NCBI GenBank assembly: GCA_965224215.1 | Contig: CBDCYS010000035.1 | Coordinates: 395,237-459,236 of the forward strand | Reading direction: 5' to 3' | From: CBDCYS01 sp965224215 | GTDB lineage: Bacteria > Acidobacteriota > Terriglobia > Bryobacterales > UBA6623 | DNA: 64,000 nucleotides | Part shown: positions 39,160 through 48,373 of the stretch, one piece after another | How positions within the stretch are numbered: position 1 is the stretch's first letter | Layout of the letters: each line of letters begins with the position of its first letter | The notes under the pieces: generated by a model | Database searches by the model: none | What the model saw: only the letters and a program-made list of their open reading frames with translations | Told to the model about the DNA's origin: nothing | Program-made: the position numbers and the translations under genes

Positions 39160-41106
39160 TTAGGCTGCCTCTTCGTATAGTGCGGACTGGAGTTCGTGCA
39201 CGGCTCGCTCGAAGCCGCCTCGTCCGCCGAAACTCTTCAGAAGCTCGACCGGTGTGCCCATCGTGGCGAATGGAGCCACCTTGAGGATACGGGGGTCGTC
39301 AAGTTCGGTGACGCCGTCGTCCTCGTATTTCTGTAGCAACGCTTCGAGCACCGCGCGTGCCTGCTCGCCGTACTTGGCGAAGACATCGCTTTTGCGTGCA
39401 CTGCCCGCCCGTTGGCGGCGAGTCAACGGCGGCCGATCGAAGGCGACGTGGCAGATCAGATCGAACGGGTCGAGATCTTTGCCCACTTCTTCGATCAGCG
39501 GTTCGAGGGGCATCCCTTCGACTTCCAACTCTTCGAGGATGGCCTGCTTGCGCTCAGCAGCGTTCCAGCGGTTGAGGAAAGCGTCCAGGCTGACGAACTG
39601 CTTGCGGAGCGTTCGCTTTGAGTAGTCGCGCAAGCTCTCGGTGACGAGTTTGCCGTTCTCGTCGAGGTATTCGATCCGTTCGGCGACGATCGTGACTTCG
39701 CTGCCCCGGATGTAGTACTTCTTCGGCGTCCACGGGCTGTCGTCAATCGTAATGTCCGGCACTTCCTCCTCGCCTTCCCCAGGATCGGGTGGAAAGTCGC
39801 CGCCGTTATCGGGCGGGAGGATGGGATCGTCGTCGCCCGGTTCGTAAATCTGCACCGGCTCCCCGTCAAAGTCGGGATCGGCGAAGTGGTTGGTCGCCTT
39901 TCGGAAGTCGATCACCGTGAAGTAGTACTTCTTCGTGTCCTCGTGAATGCGTGTGCCCCGTCCGATGATTTGCTTGAACTCGGTCATCGAACCCACTTCG
40001 CGGTCGAGTACGATCAGGCGGCACGTCTGGGCGTCAACGCCCGTGGAGAGCAGGCGTGAGGTGGTGACGATCACGGGGTACTTTGCCTCCGGGTCGATGA
40101 AGTTCCCTAGCTCGGCCGTGCCCTCGGGGTCGTTGCCCGTGATGCGCATCACGTAGCGGCTGTTCTGCTGCACGAGTTCGGCGTTCTCGTTGATGAGTGC
40201 CTGGCGCATACGGGCTGCGTGCTCGGTATCGACGCAGAACACAATGGTCTTTTGGAAGGGGTCGCCGCTCTCGCGCAGGAACGCGGTAACCTTGCGGGCG
40301 ACTAACTTCGTGCGCTCGTCGATCACGAGGTTGCGATCAAAGTCCTTCTGATTGTAAATACGATCCTCAATCTCGTAGCCGTACTCGTCCTTCTCGCCCC
40401 GAGTGGGTCGATAGCCTTCGACATCAACGTCGGTGTAAACCTTCACTACCTTGTACGGCGCCAGGAAGCCGTCGTGGACGCCCTGCTTGAGCGAATAGGT
40501 GTAGACGGGTTCACCGAAGTAGTGGATGTTCGAGACGTACTCGGTTTCTTTCGGCGTCGCCGTGAGGCCGATCTGCGTGGCACCGGAGAAGTATTCGAGA
40601 ATCTCCCGCCAAGCGGAATCCTCGGCTGCGCTGCCGCGATGACACTCGTCGACGACGATGAGGTCGAAGAAGTCGGGCGACAGTTCGCGGAAGAGTTTCT
40701 CGCGATCTTCGGGGCCGGTGATCGCTTGGTAGAGGCCGAGATAGACTTCGTACGAGGTATCGATGCGTCGCTGCTTCTTGAGGACGGCTGTAGGCAACTC
40801 AGACGCGCTGCCGTCGTCGCGCTCGATTGTCTTCGAGCTGGTGCTGAGCTTCGCCATGGATGAGCCGAAAGGCCGGAAGTCGTTCACCATGGTCTGGTCG
40901 ATGAGCACATTGCGGTCGGCGAGGAACAGGACGCGCTTTTTCCGCCCCGCCTTCCACAAGCGCCAGATGATCTGGAATGCGGCGTATGTCTTGCCCGTGC
41001 CCGTGGCCATCACCAGAAGGTTGCGATCCTGCCCCTTCGCGATGCTCTGAAGATGAACATAATTGAACCGCCGGTCGATGACGCCAAGGAGATAACCTTC
41101 TCCCAA
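39160..41106 (-). pseudogene. hsdR: Type I restriction subunit lacking its N-terminal nuclease domain
   Basis: 648 aa remain. The SF2 translocase is complete: Walker A MATGTGKT, DECH box (VVDECHRG), motif III LTATP, and QIIGRGTRIHED. The C-terminal helical domain is also present. What should precede ...SIAKGQDRNLLVMATGTGKT is missing: there is no HSDR_N domain with its PD-(D/E)xK nuclease and no 'YQ..A' segment. At about 41050 the strand changes into the divergent sigma-like gene. The first 15 or so residues of the open frame are therefore foreign. Restriction is probably lost; methylation by HsdM/HsdS is not. Confidence 0.8.
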
Positions 41107-41520
41107 CTGTCTCCACTCTACGGCGAAGACGGCGAGGAAATGTCCTATCAGGATGCCATGGATTATCGGGCATACGACGCAGACACAGGGCTGTCCGACT
41201 CAGACGAGTACTGCGATGACGCAGGCCATCTCTACCGGTCTGTTTCTGGCCGTGCTGTGTCTTCCACCGTTACGAGTCCCGACGATGAGTGGCCTGATGC
41301 CGAAATGAAAATCGATTGGGACAAAGTCGCCGATGCTGCGCAGTTAGATGATGGCGAGCACGACATTCTTGAATTTCGGCTCATGGGCTTCAACCGGGAC
41401 GAGATTCTGGACGAATTAGCCGAGAGCGAACAGGATCGATTGGAGCTTCAAGCATCCTGGAGAAGACTTGGCAGGCAATTTGGACGAATCAAAGAGACTC
41501 TTTCTGCTTCAGGCGAGTGA
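41053..41520 (+). CDS. Sigma-factor-like (region 4) DNA-binding protein, phage type
   Basis: 155 aa. The acidic N-terminal two-thirds is not recognised. The C-terminal part (LDDGEHDILEFRLMGFNRDE, ILDELAESEQDRLELQASWR) has the helix-turn-helix pattern of sigma-70 region 4, with a W-R-R-x-x-R ending. Small proteins of this kind regulate late genes in phages and satellites. Its start abuts the point where hsdR is cut, so its own 5' end may also be incomplete. Confidence 0.5.
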   Translation: MNIIEPPVDDAKEITFSQLSPLYGEDGEEMSYQDAMDYRAYDADTGLSDSDEYCDDAGHLYRSVSGRAVSSTVTSPDDEWPDAEMKIDWDKVADAAQLDDGEHDILEFRLMGFNRDEILDELAESEQDRLELQASWRRLGRQFGRIKETLSASGE

Positions 41521-41806
41521 TTTGGTTATGAAAAATAAGGATCTGGCGCTTGTTCTGGTCTACGAACCACCCACAGCGAAGGGTCGTCCTGTTCCAATCG
41601 CCAGGATCACGGACCAAACCCTTATGGTCCGCGCGGCTCGGTCCGCCCTGGGCGAGGCTCAGGCGAAGGCGAACGCATTGGCCCGCGCCGATGAATTGCT
41701 TGGCGAAGTGGAGAGGGCCGAGGTAAAGAGACTCCAAGAGGTGCTGATCTTACTCATCCCAGGGCTTAAGTCGAAGCCGAAATCCGCACCGTTGCCAATC
41801 ATGTAA
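41468..41806 (+). CDS. Small helical protein of unknown function
   Basis: 112 aa if TTG 41468 is used (GGAGAAG just upstream); ATG 41528 would give 92 aa after the previous stop. Predicted beta-strand ALVLVYEPP then a long helix (AARSALGEAQAKANALARADELLGEVERAEVKRL). No family recognised. It is the last gene before a terminator. Confidence 0.45.
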   Translation: MAGNLDESKRLFLLQASDLVMKNKDLALVLVYEPPTAKGRPVPIARITDQTLMVRAARSALGEAQAKANALARADELLGEVERAEVKRLQEVLILLIPGLKSKPKSAPLPIM

Positions 41807-41850
41807 AACTTTCGGCGGATGGTCCGCTAAGGGGCGGACCACATGAGAAT

Positions 41851-41891
41851 AAACCACCGCTTAGGCTCGCGTTGCCTACGGTGGTTTTTTT
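41851..41891 (+). terminator. Rho-independent terminator
   Basis: AAACCACCG (41851-41859) pairs with CGGTGGTTT (41879-41887) and a T-run follows; an inner pairing TTAGGC/GCCTAC helps. A second hairpin TGGTCCGC/GCGGACCA lies just upstream at 41819-41842. Confidence 0.75.
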
Positions 41892-42272
41892 CGTCTAGAG
41901 CCGCACCTTTTTGCCAATCTGCTAGCCGAAAAAGGACATCCCCGGCACACAAGGGGTGAAGAACACTCGTCGGGCCGGGCGTGATGTTAATGAATCGGGG
42001 GCAAACGTGATCGAGAACCCCACCAGCGAGACCTATGTGCCCCTCAGTCGTGGACTCGACGAGCATCTTGCAGGGCTGTCCGGCAACGCTGTGAAGACCT
42101 ACATCCATTTGCTCATCAATGCCGCCCATACAGGAAAAAACAAGGGAACCTACGCTGCAACATTTGGTGACATCGCTAGTCGTTTGCGGCTGCACTATCA
42201 GACGGTGCGGCGAGCAATCGCTGAACTAAAAGGGCGCTACGTCGAGTACACCCCAGCGAAGAACCAGTACCA

Positions 42273-44072
42273 CCTGAATTATGCACTGCCGGTGCACCTG
42301 GTGAGGGCTGAGCCGCCAGGAACCATTTGGGGACCCCCGAAAACATGGGATAAAAAGGTAGGCTGGCAAAGATTTCAGCTTCGCCAGTCAACCCCAAGGA
42401 GGTCACCCAAATGGTTACCAAACGAAAACAGCATAGCTCCCGAAGGCCCGTCAAACAAGGCCCCGGCGCGAGGGCCCCGCGGCCCAATAAAATCGGGGCT
42501 GCCACGCCCTATCACTTCCGTGGCAAGAATCTGACTCCCTACGGCGGCTTGCTGCCCGTCGCCACCCTGCTCGAAAAACTCGGCTTCCAAGCGCTGCTGG
42601 AAGAAACCCTCACGACCAAACGGATCACCCGAGCCATGAGCCCCTACCAGTTCGTGCTGGCCCTCGTGCTCGGCCTCTATGTCGGCTTTGCGCGGCTCAA
42701 CCAACTCCGCTTCATCGCTCGCGACCCCATCCTGACCGGCATCTTGCAAGTGACGCGTCTGCCGCCGCAGTCCACGCTGTGGCGCTTTCTGGCCTCGCTG
42801 CACCTCAACGTGGCGAAGCAGATCCTTTCCATTCAGCGCCAGCTGCGGGAACGAGTCTGGGCCGCGGCCCACGTGAAGTTGGAGACGGTGACGCTGGACA
42901 CCGACACCACCGTGCATACCCTCTACGGCCGCCAGATGGGCGGGCGCAAGAGCTACAACCCCAAGAACAAGGGCAAGCGCAGCTACCAGCCGATACTGAC
43001 CTTCCTGGCCGAGACGCGCGAATACCTGATGGGCGGGTTGCGCAACGGCGACCGGCCCACGGGCCGACAGATCGCCGCCCACCTCGAAAGCGCTTTCCGG
43101 ACTTTGCCGGGCGGCGTGAAGAAAATCCTGGCGCGGGCCGATTCCGGCTTTTATTGCTGGGAGGCGGTGGAGGCCTATGAAAAGGCGGCTTGTCAGTTCG
43201 TCATCGTGGCGCGCAAAACGCGGCGCCTGGTCGAGCGCTTGCAGCAAGCAGAATGGAAACCCTCCCCCCGCTCCGACGCGGACGCGGAATGCGAATTCCT
43301 CTACCAACCGCAAGGCTGGGCGCGGGCCTGCCGTTTCCTGGCGCTGCGTTACGAAAACGAGCCCAAGGCCGGCGCGGCCGAGCAATACCAGTTGTTCGCC
43401 ACCAGCGCTTACACCTACCGCGTGTTTGTCACCAATCTGGCCGAGCCGATCGCGGCGGTGGTGTGGTTTTACAATCAGCGCGCCGGAGCCGAGAACCTGA
43501 TCAAGGAGGCCAACAACGACGCCGGGCTGGCGGCCCATCCCTCGCGCCGCTTTGACATGAACCGCAATCACTTTCAGTTGGCCATGCTGGCCTACAATCT
43601 CAACTGCTGGCTGCTGCTGTTCAACCGCGAAGCCCAGGCCAGCGTGGAGACGCTGCGGCACACCACCCTGGCGACGGCGCGGCTGCGTTTTCTGTTCGTG
43701 GCGGCCAAGATCTGGCGGCACGCCGGCAGAACGGGTGTCAGCTACAGCGATCATTATCAGGAAAAGGGCCTGTTTGAACGGCTGATGTGACGGCTGCGGG
43801 CGATGGGGCCGCCGGGATCGAGCTTGGCGCCGGTGGTGGAGGGTGCGCTGAGCTGAGGGGCACTCCATGCATAAAATTTCATGCACTCGCCGCAACGTAC
43901 TGGGAACACGCCGCTTGCCAGCCCGCTTTTGCCCTGCCGGGATCAGGAGGCGGCTCAAACGGGGAGGGAAACAGCAGAAAAGACGACTTGCGAAATCACT
44001 GAGTTGACACGAGTGCCGCTATCGCCACAACTCCATCGACGATGGCTACGCCGAATCTGTGCATAATTCAGG
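42273..44072 (+). mobile_element. IS1380-family insertion sequence, copy 2
   Basis: 1800 bp with intact ends and a perfect 5-bp target duplication TACCA (42268-42272 and 44073-44077). This is the cleanest insertion of the family here and the most recent-looking. Confidence 0.93.
42411..43790 (+). CDS. IS1380-family transposase (copy 2), C-terminally shortened
   Basis: Same protein as copy 1, but codon CGA is TGA at 43788-43790, ending it at 459 instead of 481 aa. The DDE residues remain. Loss of the last 22 residues may or may not abolish activity. Confidence 0.9.
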   Translation: MVTKRKQHSSRRPVKQGPGARAPRPNKIGAATPYHFRGKNLTPYGGLLPVATLLEKLGFQALLEETLTTKRITRAMSPYQFVLALVLGLYVGFARLNQLRFIARDPILTGILQVTRLPPQSTLWRFLASLHLNVAKQILSIQRQLRERVWAAAHVKLETVTLDTDTTVHTLYGRQMGGRKSYNPKNKGKRSYQPILTFLAETREYLMGGLRNGDRPTGRQIAAHLESAFRTLPGGVKKILARADSGFYCWEAVEAYEKAACQFVIVARKTRRLVERLQQAEWKPSPRSDADAECEFLYQPQGWARACRFLALRYENEPKAGAAEQYQLFATSAYTYRVFVTNLAEPIAAVVWFYNQRAGAENLIKEANNDAGLAAHPSRRFDMNRNHFQLAMLAYNLNCWLLLFNREAQASVETLRHTTLATARLRFLFVAAKIWRHAGRTGVSYSDHYQEKGLFERLM

Positions 44073-44158
44073 TACCAGGTAACGATGTTCCGCGTTCTCA
44101 AATACAAGACCGTCCGCGATTTTGCTGTGCGCCGTGGTGATCACGCGGCGATTCTGCT

Positions 44159-44671
44159 GTGAGTCTATATGAACAACCACCGACACAGCAGCGACACAGC
44201 AGCGGGTCTAGTCCACAGAATGCAAACGACTTGTCAGCTCCTAAGAAGGATAAGAAGTTAAAGAAGGGGGATGGCGGTGCAAAAAACGCGCCGCCCACCT
44301 TCGACTGTTCCCACGGGGACTGCTCAAACTCTACCTACCATTCGGGCCGGATCGTAGCCAACGCGCAGGGTCTCAACTTCCCGGACGACGTCGGTTCATT
44401 GCGGCGGTGGTTGAAGGAGTCGAAAGCTCTCGCTAAGTTCACCGACAGCGACATCACCGAGTTCGTCAAGTTCAAGATCAAGCGAGAGTCGCCGAAGTGG
44501 GATAGCCAGCCCCTGTGGCCGGCTTACGTGGCGCAGGACATCACCGTCTATCTGCGAAAGCGCGAGTCCGATGTCGGAACGAAGCCAAACGGTCACGATG
44601 AGACCGGTTTTTGGATCTCCGATCGGGAGCGTGACCGCCGCCGGGCTATCGAAGGGGGCGAAGCGGCATGA
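44159..44671 (+). CDS. Island protein of unknown function, in replication operon
   Basis: 170 aa, GTG start inside the previous stop (GTGA), stop inside the dnaB start (ATGA). The N-terminal 45 residues are polar and Lys-rich (PKKDKKLKKGDGGAKN), probably disordered. Then comes a compact region with CSHGDCSNS and a helical part (VGSLRRWLKESKALAKFTDSD, ITEFVKFKIKRESPKWD). It could be a helicase loader or accessory protein by position only. Confidence 0.7.
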   Translation: MSLYEQPPTQQRHSSGSSPQNANDLSAPKKDKKLKKGDGGAKNAPPTFDCSHGDCSNSTYHSGRIVANAQGLNFPDDVGSLRRWLKESKALAKFTDSDITEFVKFKIKRESPKWDSQPLWPAYVAQDITVYLRKRESDVGTKPNGHDETGFWISDRERDRRRAIEGGEAA

Positions 44672-46059
44672 CCGCCCCGGTCGTCAGCATCGAGTCAGCC
44701 GCGTTGCAGAGGGGCATGCCGGCCAACATCGAGGCGGAACAGTTCGTTCTGGGTTCGATCCTGCTCGACGAAGAAAGGACGGTGTTCCGACAGGTGGCCG
44801 GGGCCCTGACGGCGGCTGCCTTCAACATCGAGAAGCATCTCCGTATTTTCCAGCGCATGGGCGAGCTGCACAGTCGCGGCGAACGCATCGAATACTTGAC
44901 TGTCGTCGATGAACTGGAAAAACACGACCAGTTGAAGTCGTGTGACGGCATCGCCTACATTAGCTCCCTCACCGACGGCCTTCCACGGCTTAAGAGTATC
45001 GACAGCTATATCCGAATCGTCAAAGACAAGGCCCGCCTTCGTGAGTTGATCAGAACCTGCCATGGGGTAGCCTCCCGAGCACTTGACGGCAGCGAAGAAC
45101 CGGATCAGCTCATCGCGGATGCGCAGTCCCGGTTTCTGAAACTCACCGACGGTTCGGGGACAAAGACTGCCGTGGCGACGCGCGAGATTGCCGAGAGATA
45201 TCCCGGCGGCGTCTCAGCGCTGCTCGACCCAAGCAAAGGTGAGAAGGGTTTATCAACTCCGTTCGCTCGATTCGATCAAATGACCTCCGGTCTTCATCCG
45301 GGGGAGTTGATCATCATCGCCGCTCGGCCATCGATGGGGAAGACTGCGCTGGCGCTGAACATCGCCGAGTACGTGGCTAGTAATAGACAAGGCCGAACGG
45401 GGCAACCGGTTGCGCTCTTTTCGCTCGAAATGTCGCAAGAGTCGCTGATGCAAAGACTGTTATGTGCCGCTGCTCGCGTCGATAGCCACAGGTATCGCGA
45501 CGGCTATCTGAACCAAGAAGAGCGCCGCCGACTGAGCGCGGCGCTCACGTCGATAACGAGCAGCCGTCTCTTCATTGACGACAAGGCGGACACCAACGTG
45601 ATGGAGGTTGGCGCCAAATGCCGGCGCATCCAAGGGGAGCATGGGTTGGCGCTCGTGGTTTTGGACTACCTGCAACTGCTGTCGTCGGTGGGGCGGAGAG
45701 AGAACCGAACGCAGGAAATGACCGCGATCTCGCGGAGCCTGAAACTGTTGGCGCGGGACTTGGACGTTCCGATCATCGCTTTATCGCAACTGAATCGCAG
45801 CCCCGAGCTTCGGGCGAATAATCGACCGCAGCTCAGCGACCTTCGGGAGAGCGGCTCGATCGAGCAGGACGCGGACCTGGTGGCGTTCATCTTCCGCGAG
45901 GAGGTCTACAAGCCCGACCAAGAGGACCTACCAGGGCGGGCGGAGCTGAACATCGCGAAACAGCGGAACGGACCGATCGGGCGCATCCCGCTGACGTTTG
46001 TCGACAGATTTATGCGGTTCGAGGACCTTGCGGAGCGAGAGGTGGAGGAGGGGCTTTGA
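44668..46059 (+). CDS. dnaB: Replicative DNA helicase, DnaB type
   Basis: 463 aa. N-terminal DnaB domain (NIEAEQFVLGSILLD) and C-terminal RecA-like ring ATPase: Walker A in AARPSMGKTALALN (about 215-225), Walker B in LALVVLDYLQLL, arginine/Q region DLRESGSIEQDADLV and FIFREEVYK. Complete. Encoded inside the island with an excisionase and integrase, so it probably replicates the element rather than the chromosome. Confidence 0.93.
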   Translation: MTAPVVSIESAALQRGMPANIEAEQFVLGSILLDEERTVFRQVAGALTAAAFNIEKHLRIFQRMGELHSRGERIEYLTVVDELEKHDQLKSCDGIAYISSLTDGLPRLKSIDSYIRIVKDKARLRELIRTCHGVASRALDGSEEPDQLIADAQSRFLKLTDGSGTKTAVATREIAERYPGGVSALLDPSKGEKGLSTPFARFDQMTSGLHPGELIIIAARPSMGKTALALNIAEYVASNRQGRTGQPVALFSLEMSQESLMQRLLCAAARVDSHRYRDGYLNQEERRRLSAALTSITSSRLFIDDKADTNVMEVGAKCRRIQGEHGLALVVLDYLQLLSSVGRRENRTQEMTAISRSLKLLARDLDVPIIALSQLNRSPELRANNRPQLSDLRESGSIEQDADLVAFIFREEVYKPDQEDLPGRAELNIAKQRNGPIGRIPLTFVDRFMRFEDLAEREVEEGL

Positions 46060-46202
46060 TGACATTTGAGGCTACTACGTGGAGTGGGGCTCAGTGATCA
46101 CTTTTGGCGGTGGTGCGGTGGAGAAATGAAATTGCTGATCGACTGGGCACAGCACTGCACGGCACGCCGGGCACAAGAGCGCCGGGAGTTCGGATCGTAG
46201 CT

Positions 46203-46499
46203 ATGGCCACCGCGTCCACACTGGCCGACCGACAGCGCTCGATGCGCGAGCGTTACGCAGCACAAGGCATGCCGAACGCCGAGATTCATTGCCCTGCCAC
46301 CGAGAAACACTACACGCCTGCCGAGGTGGGGAAGCTGTGGGGATTCAGCACCCAGGCGATGATACGGCTGTTTGAAAACGAGCCGGGCGTTGTGTTCTTG
46401 GGTACCAGGGTGCCGCAGAACCGCAAGCAACGGCGCATGTTCCTACGAATCCCCAAGAACCTTATGGAGAGAAAGCACGAGGAGCTGGTGAACAAGTGA
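46203..46499 (+). CDS. Excisionase-like helix-turn-helix protein
   Basis: 98 aa from ATG 46203 (MATASTLADRQRSMRERYAA); the open frame begins at 46104, but that extension is not protein-like. The segment YTPAEVGKLWGFSTQAMIRL followed by FENEPGVVFL and a basic 'PQNRKQRRMFLRIPKNLMER' wing fits MerR/Xis-type winged helices. The stop overlaps the integrase GTG (GTGA). Likely sets the direction of recombination. Confidence 0.65.
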   Translation: MATASTLADRQRSMRERYAAQGMPNAEIHCPATEKHYTPAEVGKLWGFSTQAMIRLFENEPGVVFLGTRVPQNRKQRRMFLRIPKNLMERKHEELVNK

Positions 46500-47641
46500 T
46501 CCTCCGCATCCCACGCAAGCGTAGAATAGACTCCATGCTGAGTCTCTACCGTCGTCTCACGTTCGCTTGCCCGCACCGTCGCAAGAGAGTCCGGTGGCTG
46601 AAGTGCAACTGCCCAGTCTGGACGTGGGGCGAGTTGCCGAACCGTCAGTGGGTGTGCAAATCAGTCGGCACCCGGAGCATGAGCCAGGCGCGGCGAACCG
46701 TCGAGCAGTGGGAGCGCGAACAGAAAACCGACGCGCCGCCTTCGGTTGAGTTCGCTACCGAAACGTTTCTCCAGCAGCACAAAGACGACGCCGCAGCAAC
46801 GCTTGTCAAGTACGGCAAGATCATGCGGCTGTTTCTGGTTTTCTGTGAGCACCAAAGCTACGAGCGGGTGGATCAACTCCGCGTGGAAACCTTCGACGTC
46901 TATCGGCAGACGCGAGACGTGGCGCCCGCTACTTGGGCTAACGAACTGCAAGTTCTGAGGGGGCTATGCGAGTACGCCTACCGCCGGGACTGGATCGCCC
47001 GCAACTTCGCGCGGGAAGTCGAGACGCCAAAGAATATCAAGCCCGCCAACGTCGAGCCCTACACCGAGTTCGAAATGGTGGCGATCCTCCAGGCTTGCGA
47101 TCGCATAGGACAGGAGCCCTACGAGCGCTTGCGTGCGCGCGCGATGGTGCTGGCGATGCGCTACACAGCTCTCGCCATCACCGACGTCTACCTTCTGCGC
47201 CGGGACCAAGTACGGGACGGGATGGTTGAGACGCGGCGCACCAAGACCGGCAAGCCGGTGCTGCTTCCCGTGCCGGCTGATTTACAGGCGGCTTTGGATC
47301 TGACGCCGCTGCCGGTCGGCGCCGCTCCTGATTGCGCGTGGTACTTTCACAACGGCTACCGGCACATTGGCAATGCCGTCAGACGCTGCTCACGGGCGAT
47401 GAAATCGGTGTTCCGAGTGTCTGGCGTAGCGGGCGGCAAGACACACCGCTTCCGCCACACGCTGGCGACGCGGATGCTTGAGCAAGGGGCGTCCTACGAA
47501 GACGTGGCTGCCGTGCTGGGAAACTCAGCGCGGATTGTCGAGAAGCATTACGCGAAGTGGTCGAAGGGGCGGCAGGAGCGGATCACGCGGCTGTTCAAGG
47601 CTGCTCATGGGATGAGCGATGGAGCGGAGATGGTTCAGTGA
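46496..47641 (+). CDS. Tyrosine recombinase / integrase
   Basis: 381 aa from GTG 46496; ATG 46535 would also fit. An N-terminal Cys/His element (FACPHRRKRVRWLKCNCPVW) precedes a SAM-like core-binding domain (about 85-170) and the catalytic domain. Seen: Lys in TKTGKPVLLP, His317-x-x-Arg320 (THRFRHTLATRML), Tyr352 in EKHYAKW. The first catalytic Arg, expected in 'YTGLR.sDv', is Ala227 in RYTALAITDV. It lies 300 bases from the tRNA fragment, as expected for a tRNA-site integrase. Confidence 0.9.
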   Translation: MILRIPRKRRIDSMLSLYRRLTFACPHRRKRVRWLKCNCPVWTWGELPNRQWVCKSVGTRSMSQARRTVEQWEREQKTDAPPSVEFATETFLQQHKDDAAATLVKYGKIMRLFLVFCEHQSYERVDQLRVETFDVYRQTRDVAPATWANELQVLRGLCEYAYRRDWIARNFAREVETPKNIKPANVEPYTEFEMVAILQACDRIGQEPYERLRARAMVLAMRYTALAITDVYLLRRDQVRDGMVETRRTKTGKPVLLPVPADLQAALDLTPLPVGAAPDCAWYFHNGYRHIGNAVRRCSRAMKSVFRVSGVAGGKTHRFRHTLATRMLEQGASYEDVAAVLGNSARIVEKHYAKWSKGRQERITRLFKAAHGMSDGAEMVQ

Positions 47642-47872
47642 ACTCAAGTATTGAAGTTGTCGACGGTTGTCAGTTGGAGTTCGATCCACGGCGGGGCGTT
47701 CTGTAAGTCCACGGACCCGGCTAATCGACGTCACGGACAGGCGCGGACAGATCAGAATGCAAGGCGTTTCCGAGAGTGAGCTTGAGTGGCAAGGAACTAC
47801 GTCAAGGAGCATGATATTGAGTCGGTTGCGCTGGCACAGAAAGGCGAGAAGTCGCCGAAAGTGTGTTAACTT

Positions 47873-47893
47873 TTGTACGCCAGTTGTACACGG
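47873..47893. promoter_or_regulatory. Possible integrase arm-type site, right
   Basis: Partner of the 32838 site: TTGTACGCCAG then TTGTACACGG, with TGTAC boxes 11 bases apart. It lies 46 bases inside the right repeat. Confidence 0.45.
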
Positions 47894-47938
47894 TGATTCG
47901 GGCGACCGCTAAAGCTATGAAACGAAAGGCTAAAAAGA

Positions 47939-47991
47939 TGGTGGACCTGGACGGGTTCGAACCGTCGACCTCTTCCATGCCATGGAAGCGC
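47939..47991 (-). tRNA. tRNA-Ala(GGC) 3' fragment, putative right attachment site
   Basis: On the minus strand 53 bases match the 3' part of a tRNA: anticodon arm CTTCC-ATGGCAT-GGAAG with anticodon GGC, T-arm GACGG-TTCGAAC-CCGTC, acceptor CAGGTCC-A-CCA with U70, the position of the alanine G3:U70 pair. The D-arm and 5' acceptor strand are absent; the sequence changes after GCGC. The first 21 plus-strand bases repeat at 32733. The remaining 47642-48373 has no convincing gene. Confidence 0.75.
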
Positions 47992-48373
47992 GAAAGTGCT
48001 TAAGTTCAACCCTAACTAACTGATTCTAAAGGCTCGTCTGGTTGGACAAACCTCAAAGACATGCCCATAATTGGAACCCTTAACGGACCCCCCCCACGGG
48101 AACCCAGTCCGTCAGTTCAACGGACCCTCTACCTCGGTGTGTTCGAGCAGCTCGCCTGCAATCGCGTCACCGGCTGCAAGAGGAGGAAAAGGGACAGAAA
48201 TGCCGCATTCTGGTTATCCCTCTCAGCCCCTGTCCGACCCCATCCTCGCTATAGATGCTCCCTAGCAGGTTCCGAGACCGGCTTAGTGAAATAACCCGCG
48301 TGTTAGCTCGGCCACGGTGGTGATTGTGTAGAGTTGCGTGGTGGGAAACGAGCTACACTGAGCGGCAGCATCC

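Larger units (their letters stand above)
41956..44162 (+). pseudogene. Winged-helix replication/regulatory gene, split by IS1380 copy 2
   Basis: The 5' part (GTG 41956 to 42272) encodes a helix-turn-helix module: LDEHLAGLSGNAVKTYIHLL, TYAATFGDIASRLRLHYQTV, RRAIAELKGRYVEY. The 3' part is 44078-44162 (QVTMFRVLKYKTVRDFAVRR). Removing the 1800-bp IS and one copy of the duplicated TACCA gives one frame of 133 codons plus stop. That stop overlaps the next start (GTGA), so it led the replication operon with the 170-aa gene and dnaB. Confidence 0.8.

Noticed and set aside
48061..48294. 77-codon frame right of the tRNA fragment
   Set aside because: No RBS, low-complexity Arg/Pro composition, no family resemblance.
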